Assembly (NCBI GenBank): GCA_037953625.1
Contig: CM075653.1
Span: 5,642,001-5,706,000, forward strand
DNA from: Crotalaria pallida
Lineage: Eukaryota; Streptophyta; Magnoliopsida; Fabales; Fabaceae
DNA length: 64,000 nucleotides
Reading direction: 5' to 3'
Shown here: positions 32,351 through 43,900 of the stretch, piece after piece
How the letters are laid out: each line of letters opens with the position of its first letter
Numbering within the stretch: position 1 is the stretch's first letter
Notes under the pieces: generated by a model
The model's database searches: none
What the model was told of the DNA's origin: nothing
Seen by the model: the letters and a program-made list of their open reading frames with translations, nothing else
Made by a program: the position numbers and the translations under genes

Positions 32351-33150
32351 TTTTTTATAAGAAAAAAATATTATTAATTCAACACAACAAACTTGAGAAT
32401 TTCAAATTGGCATTGTATTAATATCGTAGCTAGGTTAAATTACTAATTCTTGTGGTAGGATAGGAGGATTATTATTAGGTGAAGCTTTGCTGCATAACCT
32501 AATGCAATACTATATTTGCTTGATATGATAATCACAAAATTGTATTGAGGGAAGGTAGTAGGTGGTAAATTCAAAGTGCATATGCAGAAGCATGTTAGGA
32601 ATAGGGTGGCGGCGGCATTGACATGCTCAAGTACATAATGTACTATGTTTTCATGGATTTTGAGACTAGGAGTATCTCTTATATTCCTGGTTTTTCTAGT
32701 TACGGTAATAAATTTTGTCTTATAAAAAAATATCCTAACTTGGCTGCATATTTAGTATGGGCTGCATTGAGGTAGTTATTATTGTATATAAGTTGAATAT
32801 TTTTTATACTCCCTTTAATCCTTTTTTCAAATAAAAAAATTGTTTTTTTTTTCATTTTATGAACTTGACACTAATTATTGTTTTTCAATTGAACTTATAC
32901 TAATTTATACTAGAAAAAAGAGAAATTCATTAATTAAGACAAAGAAGATTTTTCAACCCAACAAAGGTTGGTAATGATTCCGCAATAATATGTCATGAGG
33001 ACGTGAGTTAGATTCTCGCTTTTCATGTGAGGATTTCGTTGGTGAGTAATTTAATTATCATTATATTTATAAACACCAGCAAAGACAAGACCTAATTTAC
33101 CTAAATTTATTTCTTTTATATAAAAAAATTGTAGCCAAAGTAATCAAATT
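32351..33150. other. Intergenic, nothing recognised
   Basis: AT-rich sequence with no family motif or clear terminal repeat. Confidence 0.5.
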
Positions 33151-33664
33151 TAGGCTTATTTAAGTTTAGTCCTTAAACTTATGAGTTCTTTTGGAATTGG
33201 TCCTTAAACTTTTTATTTTATGCTTTGAGTCCCTAAACTTTTCTCAAATTTTGGAAATGGTCCTTTCATCATCACTCAAGTGGTTATATGAGGGAGGATA
33301 TGTCACGTCACCTTCGTCACATCGATAAGTAACGTGGCAGATGATGACACATGAATTTTTTAATTAAAAAAATTCAAATTTATTAAAATTAATAAAAATT
33401 GTATTTTTTTAAAAAAAAATTGAATGTTTTAATAAATTTTAAAAGAAATTATTTTTTTAATAAAAAAATCATGTAATGTCCCGTAACTTTACATAATACG
33501 TCACTAGTCGATATTGTAGTTGTCGGCTATATCATCACTTATGTGATGAAAAGACCAATTCAAAAAATTAAACAAAGTTTAGAAACCCAAACCATCGAAA
33601 AAAGTTTAAGGATCAATTCCAAAAGAACATCTAAATTCAGGGATTAAAATATTAAATAAGCCTA
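33151..33664. mobile_element. Foldback MITE, about 514 bp
   Basis: Termini taggcttatttaa and ttaaataagccta are inverted. Imperfect arms follow ('gttcttttggaattggtcctt' / 'aaggatcaattccaaaagaac'). No coding capacity. Superfamily is unassigned because a clean target duplication is not visible. Confidence 0.75.
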
Positions 33665-34160
33665 AAATTTATCACTATTAAAATTTGATGCCAACAATTC
33701 TTTTATAATCAATTATATTGCATTAAATTCAATTAGTTAATATATACTCCTCCGAGAACTTTTGTAAAAATATAACTTTACATGGTAAACAGGTGAACGT
33801 TTCACACTTTCACATGGTCCCGTTGGTATTTCTCCACCGGTGCTCCTTTTGCATGAGGGCTGTAGATCTAAATTAGTTACATAATCCAACGGTCTTCAGT
33901 GGTTACCTAGTAACCTGAATAAAAGGTGACCGTATTTCCTTGTATTTCACGTACCATATTTCCATTGATAATATCTTCTTACGGCACTACGAAATTCAAG
34001 GCTTAATAAATGATTATGTGTTGTTATATTAGCCATGAATTTAAACGAAATTAATGGATTTTTATATATAGTAAAAAATTTATTAAATTTTTTTTCCAGA
34101 TACAATAATATGGATTATATTTTTATCTATTTGAAAAAAATAATCCCTCATCCCCTAAAT

Positions 34161-34720
34161 TTAGTAAAAAACATAAAAAAAGAAATATGGTGCAAATTAA
34201 ATTAAAGTTAAAATAATGAATAAAAAATTAAAATTGCATTATATGTATATTCTATGATTGGTTAATTAAGGAAATATGCATTAAGGAAATCGGCTTACTA
34301 ACTATATTCCATAAAGTTAGTAAAAAACTAAAATATAATATAAAGTTAAAACAGTGAATAAAAAAAATTAAAATTGCATTATATAATCTATAATTGGTTA
34401 ATTAAGGAAACATGCATTATTGAAATTGGTTTACTAACTATATTCCTTAAATTTAGTAAAAAAACAAAATATAATTTAAAGTCAAAATAATGAATAAAAA
34501 AATTAAAATTACATTATATATTCAATTATTGATTAATTAAAAAAACACGCATTAATGAAATTGGTTTACTAACTACTAGTATATCCATAAAATTAGTAAA
34601 AATACACAAAAGATACCTGTTCCAAATTAAAGTTAAAATAGTGAATAAAAAAATAAAATTACATTATGTATTTTATGATTGATTAATTAAGGCAATATGC
34701 ATTAAATACTTTTGTTTTAG
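34161..34720 (+). repeat. Four-copy tandem repeat, about 140-bp unit
   Basis: The phrase 'ttagtaaaaa' followed by 'aaagt.aaaata.tgaataaaa', 'attaaaattgcattat' and 'ttaattaagg.aa.atgcatta' recurs from 34161, 34317, 34453 and 34593 (spacing 156, 136 and 140 bp). Strongly AT-rich, no coding potential. Confidence 0.8.
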
Positions 34721-36174
34721 TAATTGGTTGATTCGGGAGACAATCCATTAAAAACATATTCCTTTATTTTTGTTGAATTATCAAAAATTCACTAATTTCT
34801 TGAGACGGAAAGAATATGTCACTTGAATCCCATCAATTAGTGCTTGAGCCTCACCGACTAACTCATGACTTATTCACTTGAACCTCATCAATTTACTTGC
34901 CTTACGTGTTAATTAATATTTGGATACTCTTTTAATTTATCGCTTTATGAGTAGGACTTTTCAACTCTATTAATGGCTATTTAACAATTTACTTAGTTTA
35001 ATATTTATGCATGTATTATTTTGTTAAAAATGGTTTATTAGGTTGTTTTCCCAGTGTAAACGCATGGAGAAAACATATTATATGAGGTAAACTTGTTCTC
35101 TAATCATTCATTGTATTATTTAATATATATTTAAATTTGTTGTGTGAGGAATGCATAAAAATCAGTGGTCTGAATATTGTGTTATACAGAATGGAAAACA
35201 ACAGCTTACTTTTTCGGTTCTACCTAGCAACACATTTGCAGATGCTTGTTTTGGTGATTAGCCAATTAATGCTTCCTTGTAGTAGCAGGTCAACCATGGA
35301 GTTTACTGGTGGTAATGTATTTATACGGGACCACCCAGAAATGCTTCGGTAAACAGGGATGAATTTTTATGTGGTGAGCCTTGACGTTATCCCTCATGAA
35401 TATATTCAACAGAGGCATGTTGGAGTGATTGTTCACTACTTCCTTCATTTCATAAATTATATTGATTTTAAAATTACATACAGATTAAGAAATGTATAAA
35501 TGATCTAAAAATTTGATTTTTTTTTAAAAATTATCCCCATTTAATAGTAAATGAAAAAATAATAATAAATATACGAAAATTATATTGAAAAACATCTCCA
35601 CTACAAGTTTAGTAGGTGGCTTAGGGTGTATTATCTTTCCCTGCAGTATGTCATTTGCATATGCTGCAGAGTTGGAATCTGGGGGGTTTGCACACTGTAC
35701 ATTTTTATGTTACATGGGTTTTTATGGGGCCTTTTTTCTTTATAGGCTCCATGCTACTACTGTACTCCCAATTTATGGGTTGAGAAGTATACCTTGTTCT
35801 TCTTTAATTTAATGTTTTGTTTTGTATAAAATTTTCTTTTGTAAAAAAGAAAAAGTGTCCACTACAAAATTGGGTAGAACATGTCCACTACAAAATGTCA
35901 TGCCCAACAAAATATTTGATAATGTAATGTGAAGGATAATATACAAAAGCTTAAAGTTAATAAGGAATTCGGACTTGAGATTTTCACGTTAATGCCATTA
36001 TTCCAACAGTGTTATCTTACTATAAACAAAAATAGTTTGTGATGGCTTTCGTTCTCAGACTGTTAAGAAACTAACGGGACTGCATTAAACAATGCAAAAC
36101 TCTTGTGTACGTTGGGTTGGAGTGTCCCTTGCGCTCCTCTGTTGATAGAAAGGGAAATGCAAATAACAAGTATT
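34721..36174. other. Intergenic, with a possible LINE 3' tail near 35590-35860
   Basis: No gene with recognisable motifs. The stretch ending 'tataaaattttcttttgtaa' around 35825-35845 has the look of a LINE 3' end, but no zf-RVT motif accompanies it. 35380-35430 echoes the 'aatatattcaa.a.aggcatg' phrase of the duplicated blocks. Confidence 0.35.
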
Positions 36175-36182
36175 TTTAACAT

Positions 36183-36893
36183 AGCTGCCTCTAATTTGCT
36201 CCCCAAGAGTGGAGCATGTGATGTTTCCCTTTGAAAACATGTTTTCTTAAAATGCTCTCACTTGTCTGTACCATTGGATCATGTTTAAAAAGAACAAACG
36301 GACTAGAATAATTCAAGGCTAGCGGAAGCAAAGTTTTATGGACTATTTGCCAAATTGTCCTACACATCCCAGCCACAGGAGACGTAGGTGCAACTTCTTA
36401 CACACAACCTAGTCTCACAGATGACATATTGACAATCATAAATTGCATCAAGCCTTACGTCTTATCCAAGACGTATGTGTTAAACTTATATACAAAAGCT
36501 ACGGTTGAGACGTACGTAAGGGTTTCAAAAATTAATACTTACGTCTTGGACGAGACGTAGGGGTTTAAAAAAATTAATGCATACGTCAAAGCTTAGACGT
36601 AAGTGTTAAAATTATATACAAAAACTACATCTTGATTGAGACGTAAGGGCTAAAATTATTATCAACTGTACGTCACAAACAAGACACAAGAACTTCAAAT
36701 TACCAAAAAAACACAAGATCATTAAATTACCAAAAAAAAATTCATTGTCTACAAACAAGACATAGTACGTCACAAACAAGACGCAAGAACTTCAAATTAC
36801 CAAAAAAATTCATTGTCTATTATTATCAATAGTGCGAGTCAAAAACAAGACGTAAGAACTTCCAAGTTCTTTCGTGCTTGGATATAGGTTTTG

Positions 36894-36941
<48 letters not shown>

Positions 36942-37852
36942 ATTTAATCCAATCAACCGTTGGATTGAAAGTTTCTATCATGTAGATCATCTATATCAAA
37001 TTTCACAAAAATCCAAAATCATTTAGTACTTTATTTACATACGTCAAAATTAACGAAATATATATCTTAAAAGTATATGAAAATGGAGCTATTTGAATTT
37101 ATACTCAATGGTGTTTAAATTTTCTCAAATTTGACACAAATGATCTTGATGATGTGTAGTTATTAATCAACGGATGGATTAATTAAATTCATATTGTATA
37201 AAAAGTCATGCGTGGTGTAAGAGTTGGTGTAATTCAACATGGTGTAAACGGATCCCTCCTCATATATATATATATATATATATATTATCTACGCCTCTGT
37301 TTTGACATAGAAATGTTAAAAAATTTCAGCCTTACGTCTGAGCTGAGACGTGTGTTTTTAAAACATTTAGCTCCTACGTCTTAGCTGAGATGTAGGGGTT
37401 AAATTTAAATTTAATCCATTCTTTTAAAAAAGTCTTACGTCTCTACTAAGATGTAGAGGTTAAATTTTTTTTAATAAATATGTATTAGAAATCTATATAA
37501 AAAAATATTATAAGTAAATATGTATTAAAAAAATAAATAAATATTGACCCATACGTCTTAGATGATACTAGGTGCTTTTAAAAAAATTTAATACCTACGT
37601 CCATGCTAGGACGTAGTGTGTTCCCATACGTCTTAGCTTCGACGCATGGTTTGTAAAAAAATTACCCCTATGTCTCAGGTGGGACGTAGGTTGTTTAAAA
37701 AAATTAATCCATACGTCTTAGTTGAAACGTAGGGTATTAAATTGGACCAAGTTGCAATTTAAATTTACCGGTGGAAAATCACTAGTTACCGGTTTTGATA
37801 TAGGGAGAGCATTTTAACAAAAACTTAAGGGTGAGCAAATTAGAACGAGCCT
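36183..37852. mobile_element. 1.67-kb DNA element with palindromic TACGTCT/AGACGTA subterminal repeats
   Basis: The inverted ends share 'ctaatttgctc' and 'ttaaaatgctctc' (left 36183-36260, right about 37790-37852). The 8-bp flank is tttaacat (36175-36182) and attaacat (37853-37860), one mismatch. Inside both ends, short palindromes of the form 'tacgtctnagcnnagacgta' recur more than ten times (36455-36860 and 37325-37740). The centre holds two (TA)n tracts and a small foldback ('aatcaaccgttggatt'). No transposase is present. TIR plus 8-bp duplication plus dense subterminal repeats fits a non-autonomous Mutator-like or hAT element. Confidence 0.7.
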
Positions 37853-37861
37853 ATTAACATA

Positions 37862-38139
37862 CTCCCTCCGTCCCATAAGTTAAGTCATGATCATTTAGAA
37901 ATCCAAGACTCATTTATACTTCTTTTTCCAAACATACCCTTATTTATTGTATTATCTTTTTCATCACTCATTTCTTCATTTTTTTCAATATAATCTTCAT
38001 ATATTTATTATTACTCTATCTCCTTTTATTAAATGGAGGTAATTTAGTCAAATTATATCAATTTCTTACATCATTTACTCATTTCTTAATCGATGTGAAA
38101 TCTCCAAAAGATCATAACTTAAGGGACGGAGGAGGGAGC
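37862..38139. mobile_element. Stowaway-like MITE with TA target duplication
   Basis: Ends CTCCCTCCGTCCCATAAGTT and its inverse at 38115-38139, flanked by TA (37860-37861 and 38140-38141). About 278 bp. It inserted at the very edge of the element ending at 37852. Confidence 0.85.
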
Positions 38140-38297
38140 TAGTACTTGTTAAGCATTCAAATATAATTAAATATTGTTGGAAAATGATTTTTTTTTAGAT
38201 TTTCGAGAAATGAAGTATAGTGTGGAAAATGTCTTTTCAAATAATCTTAACAAGTGCCCTAAAGACATTTGTTAGCAAAATCCTAATAAAATTAGTA

Positions 38298-38678
38298 TTC
38301 CCTCCGTTTCATTATGTTTGACCTATTAGGTTTGAGCACATAGACAAAGAAAGTGTTAATTATTGTAAGTACTATGTATAGTTTGTCCAAAATGCACCTA
38401 TTTAATCCTTATTGAAAATTAGTATTTAATTATTATTAGTAAATGTGTCTATTAATTAATGTATAGTGATTTAGAGATAAGAGAGATGATAAAAGTAGAA
38501 TTAATGAGGAGTAAGAGCTAGAAAGGATTGAATGAAAGGTTAAAATTGGAAAAAAAATATGTTATGCATTGAAAATGCAAAAGGTCAAACAATATGAAAC
38601 AAACAAAAAAGGCTAAAAGGTCAAACATAATGAAACAGAAAAAAAACTAAAAAGTCAAACATAATAAAACTGAGAAAG
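38298..38678. mobile_element. Stowaway-like MITE
   Basis: The left end 'ttccctccgtttcattatg' after TA (38296-38297) is mirrored at the right by 'cataataaaactgagaaag' before TA (38679-38680). Right-end repeats of 'ggtcaaacataatgaaac' occur twice, as if the terminus were duplicated. Confidence 0.8.
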
Positions 38679-38846
38679 TAATATTTTTGTTTCCTGATGG
38701 AAAAAAAAAAAAAAAGAAAAACAGAAGTTGACGTTGGTTTTGAACAACTACATGTTTCCAACACTTATTGCAGGAAATATCTCTTATTCTCATTTGCACT
38801 ATTATTGAGTAGATACTTTGCACCGAATTTCAAATAAAATATTATA

Positions 38847-39123
38847 CTCCCTTCCTTTTCTAATCTTAACATCCTTTTAAAATTTTTATTTTGTCTTTAT
38901 TTATAAGATCTTATACTAATTTTCAATGATCATTAATTATTTTTTTTTCACTAATACCTCTATATATTTAACATTTTTAGATTCACAATAATATTAATAA
39001 GAGTAATTTTGAAAATACATATAATCAAAAGTTCACATTTTCAATACAATTAACTAGATTAGTCAACTTTCTTAATAAACGTGAAATCTTCCAAATAGTT
39101 CCTATATTTAGGGACGGAGGGAG
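38847..39123. mobile_element. Stowaway-like MITE
   Basis: The left end 'ctcccttccttttctaatc' and the right end 'tatatttagggacggagggag' are inverted, with TA on both sides. It lies about 250 bp upstream of the dioxygenase ATG, so it may contribute to that promoter. Confidence 0.8.
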
Positions 39124-39301
39124 TAATTCTTATAAAAAAAATGTTATAACATTTTCATATAAATATATACTTTTAACAAAAATATTAAAAATTACTTTTT
39201 AACAAAAACAAAAAAAAAATATATTAACAACGACATACACTTCAACAAGAACAAACACACAAATGATTGATCGCACAATGCACGGACTCGTAACCAGCGT
39301 G

Positions 39302-39312
39302 TATATATATAC
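39302..39312 (+). promoter_or_regulatory. TATA box of the complete dioxygenase gene
   Basis: 'tatatatatac' lies about 65-70 bp upstream of the ATG at 39375, a normal plant distance that allows a 35-40-base leader. It follows non-repetitive sequence and is better placed than other TA runs. Confidence 0.55.
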
Positions 39313-39374
39313 ATAAGTAGTGTTCCATTGAAATTACTCAAACATCAAAGCCAATTAATAAGCCTGTGAGTAAG

Positions 39375-40865
39375 ATGTTGGGTCTCAACGTATGTAATAA
39401 GCAGCCACTGACTGTGAAAAAGGATAAAGCACCCAAATCTGGTTCCCGTAAATCGGCACCAATACCCAATGTTCAAGAAATGGTGAAAAAGGACCCTTTC
39501 CTAGTTCCTCCAGAGTACATAAGGGATAAACCTATACATGCGGGAACTGAAAAATGTTTGTCTCACCTTTCACATGAGATTCCTGTTATTGATTTATCAA
39601 TGCTTAGAAAAGGGTGCAAGAAAGAGCTAAGGAAACTCGACATGGCATGCAAGAAATGGGGTTACTTTCAGGTAATTATTGACCAAAAAATTGTTTTCAA
39701 TAAGGTTTTCGGTGTATCAAATTATTGTATTTATTTAAAAATACTTTCTGTATTAAAAATACAGAAATTATTCATGACCCTTAAACCCACACCTTCAAAT
39801 ATAGCTAACCTCAAAAGTCAGAGTGCCTTCATTTATCTAGCCAAGTTGTTTCCTAAGCTCCCAAGTCAGAGTGGCTTCTTTTTTGTTGTCGCTCTAAAAA
39901 TCATATGAACTCTCATCATCAAATCATATGTGTTTTTTTTCTTTCTCGATCCTCCTCCTTGTCTCTGAGCTCGATGTTTGTTCTTTGCCCATTTTTGAAG
40001 GTGAAGGGTAAAGATCGAGCACCTGCCAGTTTTTTTTTTTTTTTTTTTTTTTAATCCTCAATTACTTTGCTTACTCATTCTTAATTTTTCAAATCTAGAT
40101 GCTACCGAGGTAAAATTTTCACGAATTAAATTCAGCCCATTTTTCGTGAAAATACCAATCACCACTTCTGGTTTGTCCAATCCAATATCTCTTGTGGTAA
40201 TTAATAAAAGCAAAAATCAAACTCTATTTTATGTGGAGCTAAACCTCTCCCAAAAACAATATTTAGTCATGTCAACTCCAAGTAGCACTACTGGCAAGAG
40301 TTAAGATGAATCATGCATCGCATATAATAATATTATGTATAAAGATTTTTGTTAAAAATCACTTGTGTACCTTAAAAAAAAATTGTTGTGATTTATATGA
40401 AAATCACAATTTTATTCTCTCTCATTTTTTAATGATTGTATTCTTTTTTTAATAATTGTTATTTTTCTTACAATTACATTTATAAAAGATATAACGATTA
40501 CTTTCTTTTAGGTAAGGAAAAATGAATTAAACGAAAGGGGAGAGTATAAGACATACTCTTAAACCCCAAAACAGAACAGAGTTTGATACTTTTGCAGTAA
40601 AAGTAAAACAGCTGTAGCACCTACCTCCATGGGGCAAAAAACAAAAACCAACAAAGCACAATCTAAGAGCTTTACAATACCACTTATCCAAGCGAATATA
40701 TTTTTGAAATTCTATTTATGATGAGAGAATAATAGTTATGTTACACATATCCAAGCGAATATATGAAATAGAATCTTAATTTTCAACTGATAAAAAATTA
40801 TTACCAAATATTTTTTTTAACCATGTAACATAACAGCTAATAATCGTCACTTTTTCTTCCTAATA

Positions 40866-40912
<47 letters not shown>

Positions 40913-43900
40913 AATGAGTTTAATATATATGCACGGACAATGTAAAAGTTTTTTACAGTGTCGGTGCATCATTCACAATTCATATGAATTCCTTTTACTC
41001 ACAAGTCAACTATTGCTAACCCATCAACGATGAATGATATCTGTAAAAAAATATTTACACTGTCAATGCATATATTATTTACTCTTTTTAAATTAATTTT
41101 TCAATTAAATATTTCTTCAATTAAGGTTTTATGCTAATCATTTTCCTTAGGACAATGTTTAAGATCCTATAAAAAAAGTCAACATTGAAAAATGATGAAT
41201 TAAATGAAGTCAAAGGAAATATTACTAGATTTTTGAGGTTGCCTTTTCTTTATTGGGTTTATTAAATACTCCCTCCGGTCTTTATTATTAGTCCTTTAGA
41301 CTAATTTTCACATCCTTTAAGAAACTTAATTAATATTGTTAGTGGTATTAGAAATGTAAATATTTGGTATACTTTTTCAAAAATACCCCTATAATTATTA
41401 TTGGAAATATAAAAATTAAAGTATTGAGTAAATAGGGATGTTTGTGAAAAAGAAGTAATTAATGTCATTGAAAATTGGAAATGGGGCTTATATTAAAGAC
41501 AAAAAAAAAATCTTTAAAATGGACTTAAATATAGGGAGTATTACGGCTTTTTTACTTAAGTGGGGTAGTTTTGCAAACAATTTACAAAAAAGGGGTAGTT
41601 TTAAAACTATTTACATAACATGGGGTAGTCAACAAAACTATTTCCAAAAATGGGGCAGTCAAAGTCAATTTCTGCTGGTCAAACAAGTCATCTGGAATGA
41701 CTTAACCTATATAGGACACGTGTCACTCTCCCATTGGCTCTCCGGATTTTTTCTGGATAAAAAAGCAAAAAAAAAAAAAGCCAACCGACAGGGCTGCCAC
41801 GTGGCGCAACCCTGTGAGTTGCGTCAGACCGGTTGACGCAACCGGTGGCGTCAGACCGGTTGACGCAACTCACCGGGTTGCGCCACGTGGCGCCCTGTCT
41901 CCCACGCTTCCCACTTCCCACCTACCCACCGGATTTTTCCCCCAATACCAACATGTCCAAATTTAACCCAATTAAAGTATTTCTGGATAAAAGAGCAAAA
42001 CAAGTATTTATCCCTCTATATTTATTTTTTTAATTTAATTTTTAATAATTTTAAATTTATACACTGGTTAGATTTTTTTATTTACTTATTAGTTATATAT
42101 ATTTTTTTTATGTTTAGGTATTAGTTAGATTTTTTTATTTACTTATTAGTTATATATATATATATTTATATATTTATGTTTAGGTATTAGTTAGATTTTT
42201 TTATTTACTTATTAGTTATATATTTTTTTATGTTTAGGTATTAGTTAGACTTAATGTTTAGGTATTAGTTAGATTTTTTTATTTACTTATTAGTTATATT
42301 TTTTTTTTATGTTTAGGTATTAGTTAGATTTTTTTATTTACTTATGAGTTATATATTTTTATTTTATGTTTAGGTATTAGTGAGATTTTTTTTATTTACT
42401 ATTAGTTATATATTTTTTATGTTTAGGTATTAGTTAGATAATTTTTATATTTTTATTTATTAGTTATATATTTTTTATGTTTAGGTATTAGGTCTGGTGC
42501 ATTAATTAGGTTAAATTTGGACATGTTGATATTGGGGGAAAAATCCGGTGGGTAGGTGGGAAGTGGGAAGCGTGGGAGACAGGGAGGGGACAGGGCGCCA
42601 CGTGGCGCAACCCGGTGAGTTGCGTCAACCGGTCTGACGCAACTCACAGGGTTGCGCCACGTGGCAGCCCTGTCGGTTGGCTTTTTTTCTTTTTTTGCTT
42701 TTTTATCCAGAAAAAATCCGGAGAGCCAATGAGAGAGTGACACGTGTCCTATATAGGTTAAGTCATTCCGGATGACTTGTTTGACCAGCAGAAATTGACT
42801 TTGACTGCCACATTTTTGGAAATAGTTTTGTTGACTACCCCATGTTATGTAAATAGTTTTAAAACTACCCCTTTTTTGTAAATTGTTTGCAAAACTAACC
42901 CACTTAAGTAAAAAAGCCCGTATTACTCTTGAGGCAATAATTAACAAAACCTTTATAAAAACAATTTTACGAGGTGCTCCAATAATCACAAATTATCAAA
43001 ACCTGTATCAAAACCCACCAACAGATAAACCCCAACTAAAAGCCTATCATGATCAAACCTACGATGAAGTGAAGCAGTGTGAGGAACTAAATTGTCCAAT
43101 AAAAATAGAGATAGAGAAAAAAAATTCAAACTTCAACGCATACAAAAGTTAGGTTTAAAACAAAAGTTGAGGTACAAAAATTAATTTTAAGTCAAATAGA
43201 AATATATAAGATTGGAGAAAATCAACGCGAAGGAACAGCACACTTCAACGATAAAATAAAAATAATAAAAGATGAAACAATTGATTTTTATATTTAGTTT
43301 TCACACTTCCAGATGAATAATTAGCAGATTCGTTAAACAAAAATAAATTACCTTTTGACAGGGGGCATTTCTCAACTACTCAAATACCATTTCACACTTC
43401 AAAATATAAAATATATGTTTCTCTTACAGACATATGAATATAATTCAAAAAGTGATAAATCATATAGTGTATTCTCAAGGAGATCAAATAAAGGCTCGGC
43501 AATGGTAGTTAGTTGCTTTTTAGTTAGTTAGGAGCTTTTAGATTCTGTCAATAAGCTACTAGCCCCGTTCGGTGAACACAAAATAGAAAGAATTTATAGC
43601 TTTTAAAAAAAGGAGTTTATAGCTTTTAAAAGCTACTTCAAGTAGTTTTCTAGAAACTAAACTAACTTTTCAATAATTCATATGTCAATTATACCCTCAA
43701 ACAAAATTTAAAACTATTTTATTACCCTTTAATTAATTATTAATTATAATTTAATAGTTTTGTTATAATTAATTAATTAATTAACTACATAATTAATAAA
43801 TTAATAAAAAATGAATTTAATTAATTATAATTTAATAATTTTATATTTTATTAATTAATTAATTAACTACCTATTTAATAAATAAAGAAAAAATTTAAAA

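Noticed and set aside
35585..35860. Possible LINE 3' tail
   Set aside because: Composition fits, but no coding motif or target duplication supports it; mentioned only as possible.
36455..37740. Regularly repeated palindromes suggesting a CRISPR-like array
   Set aside because: The repeats are short, variable and self-complementary, lie in both element ends, lack uniform spacers and sit in plant DNA.
41462..42989. Open frames of 124 and 178 codons in the foldback arms
   Set aside because: They are mirror images of each other produced by the inverted arms and contain no domain.
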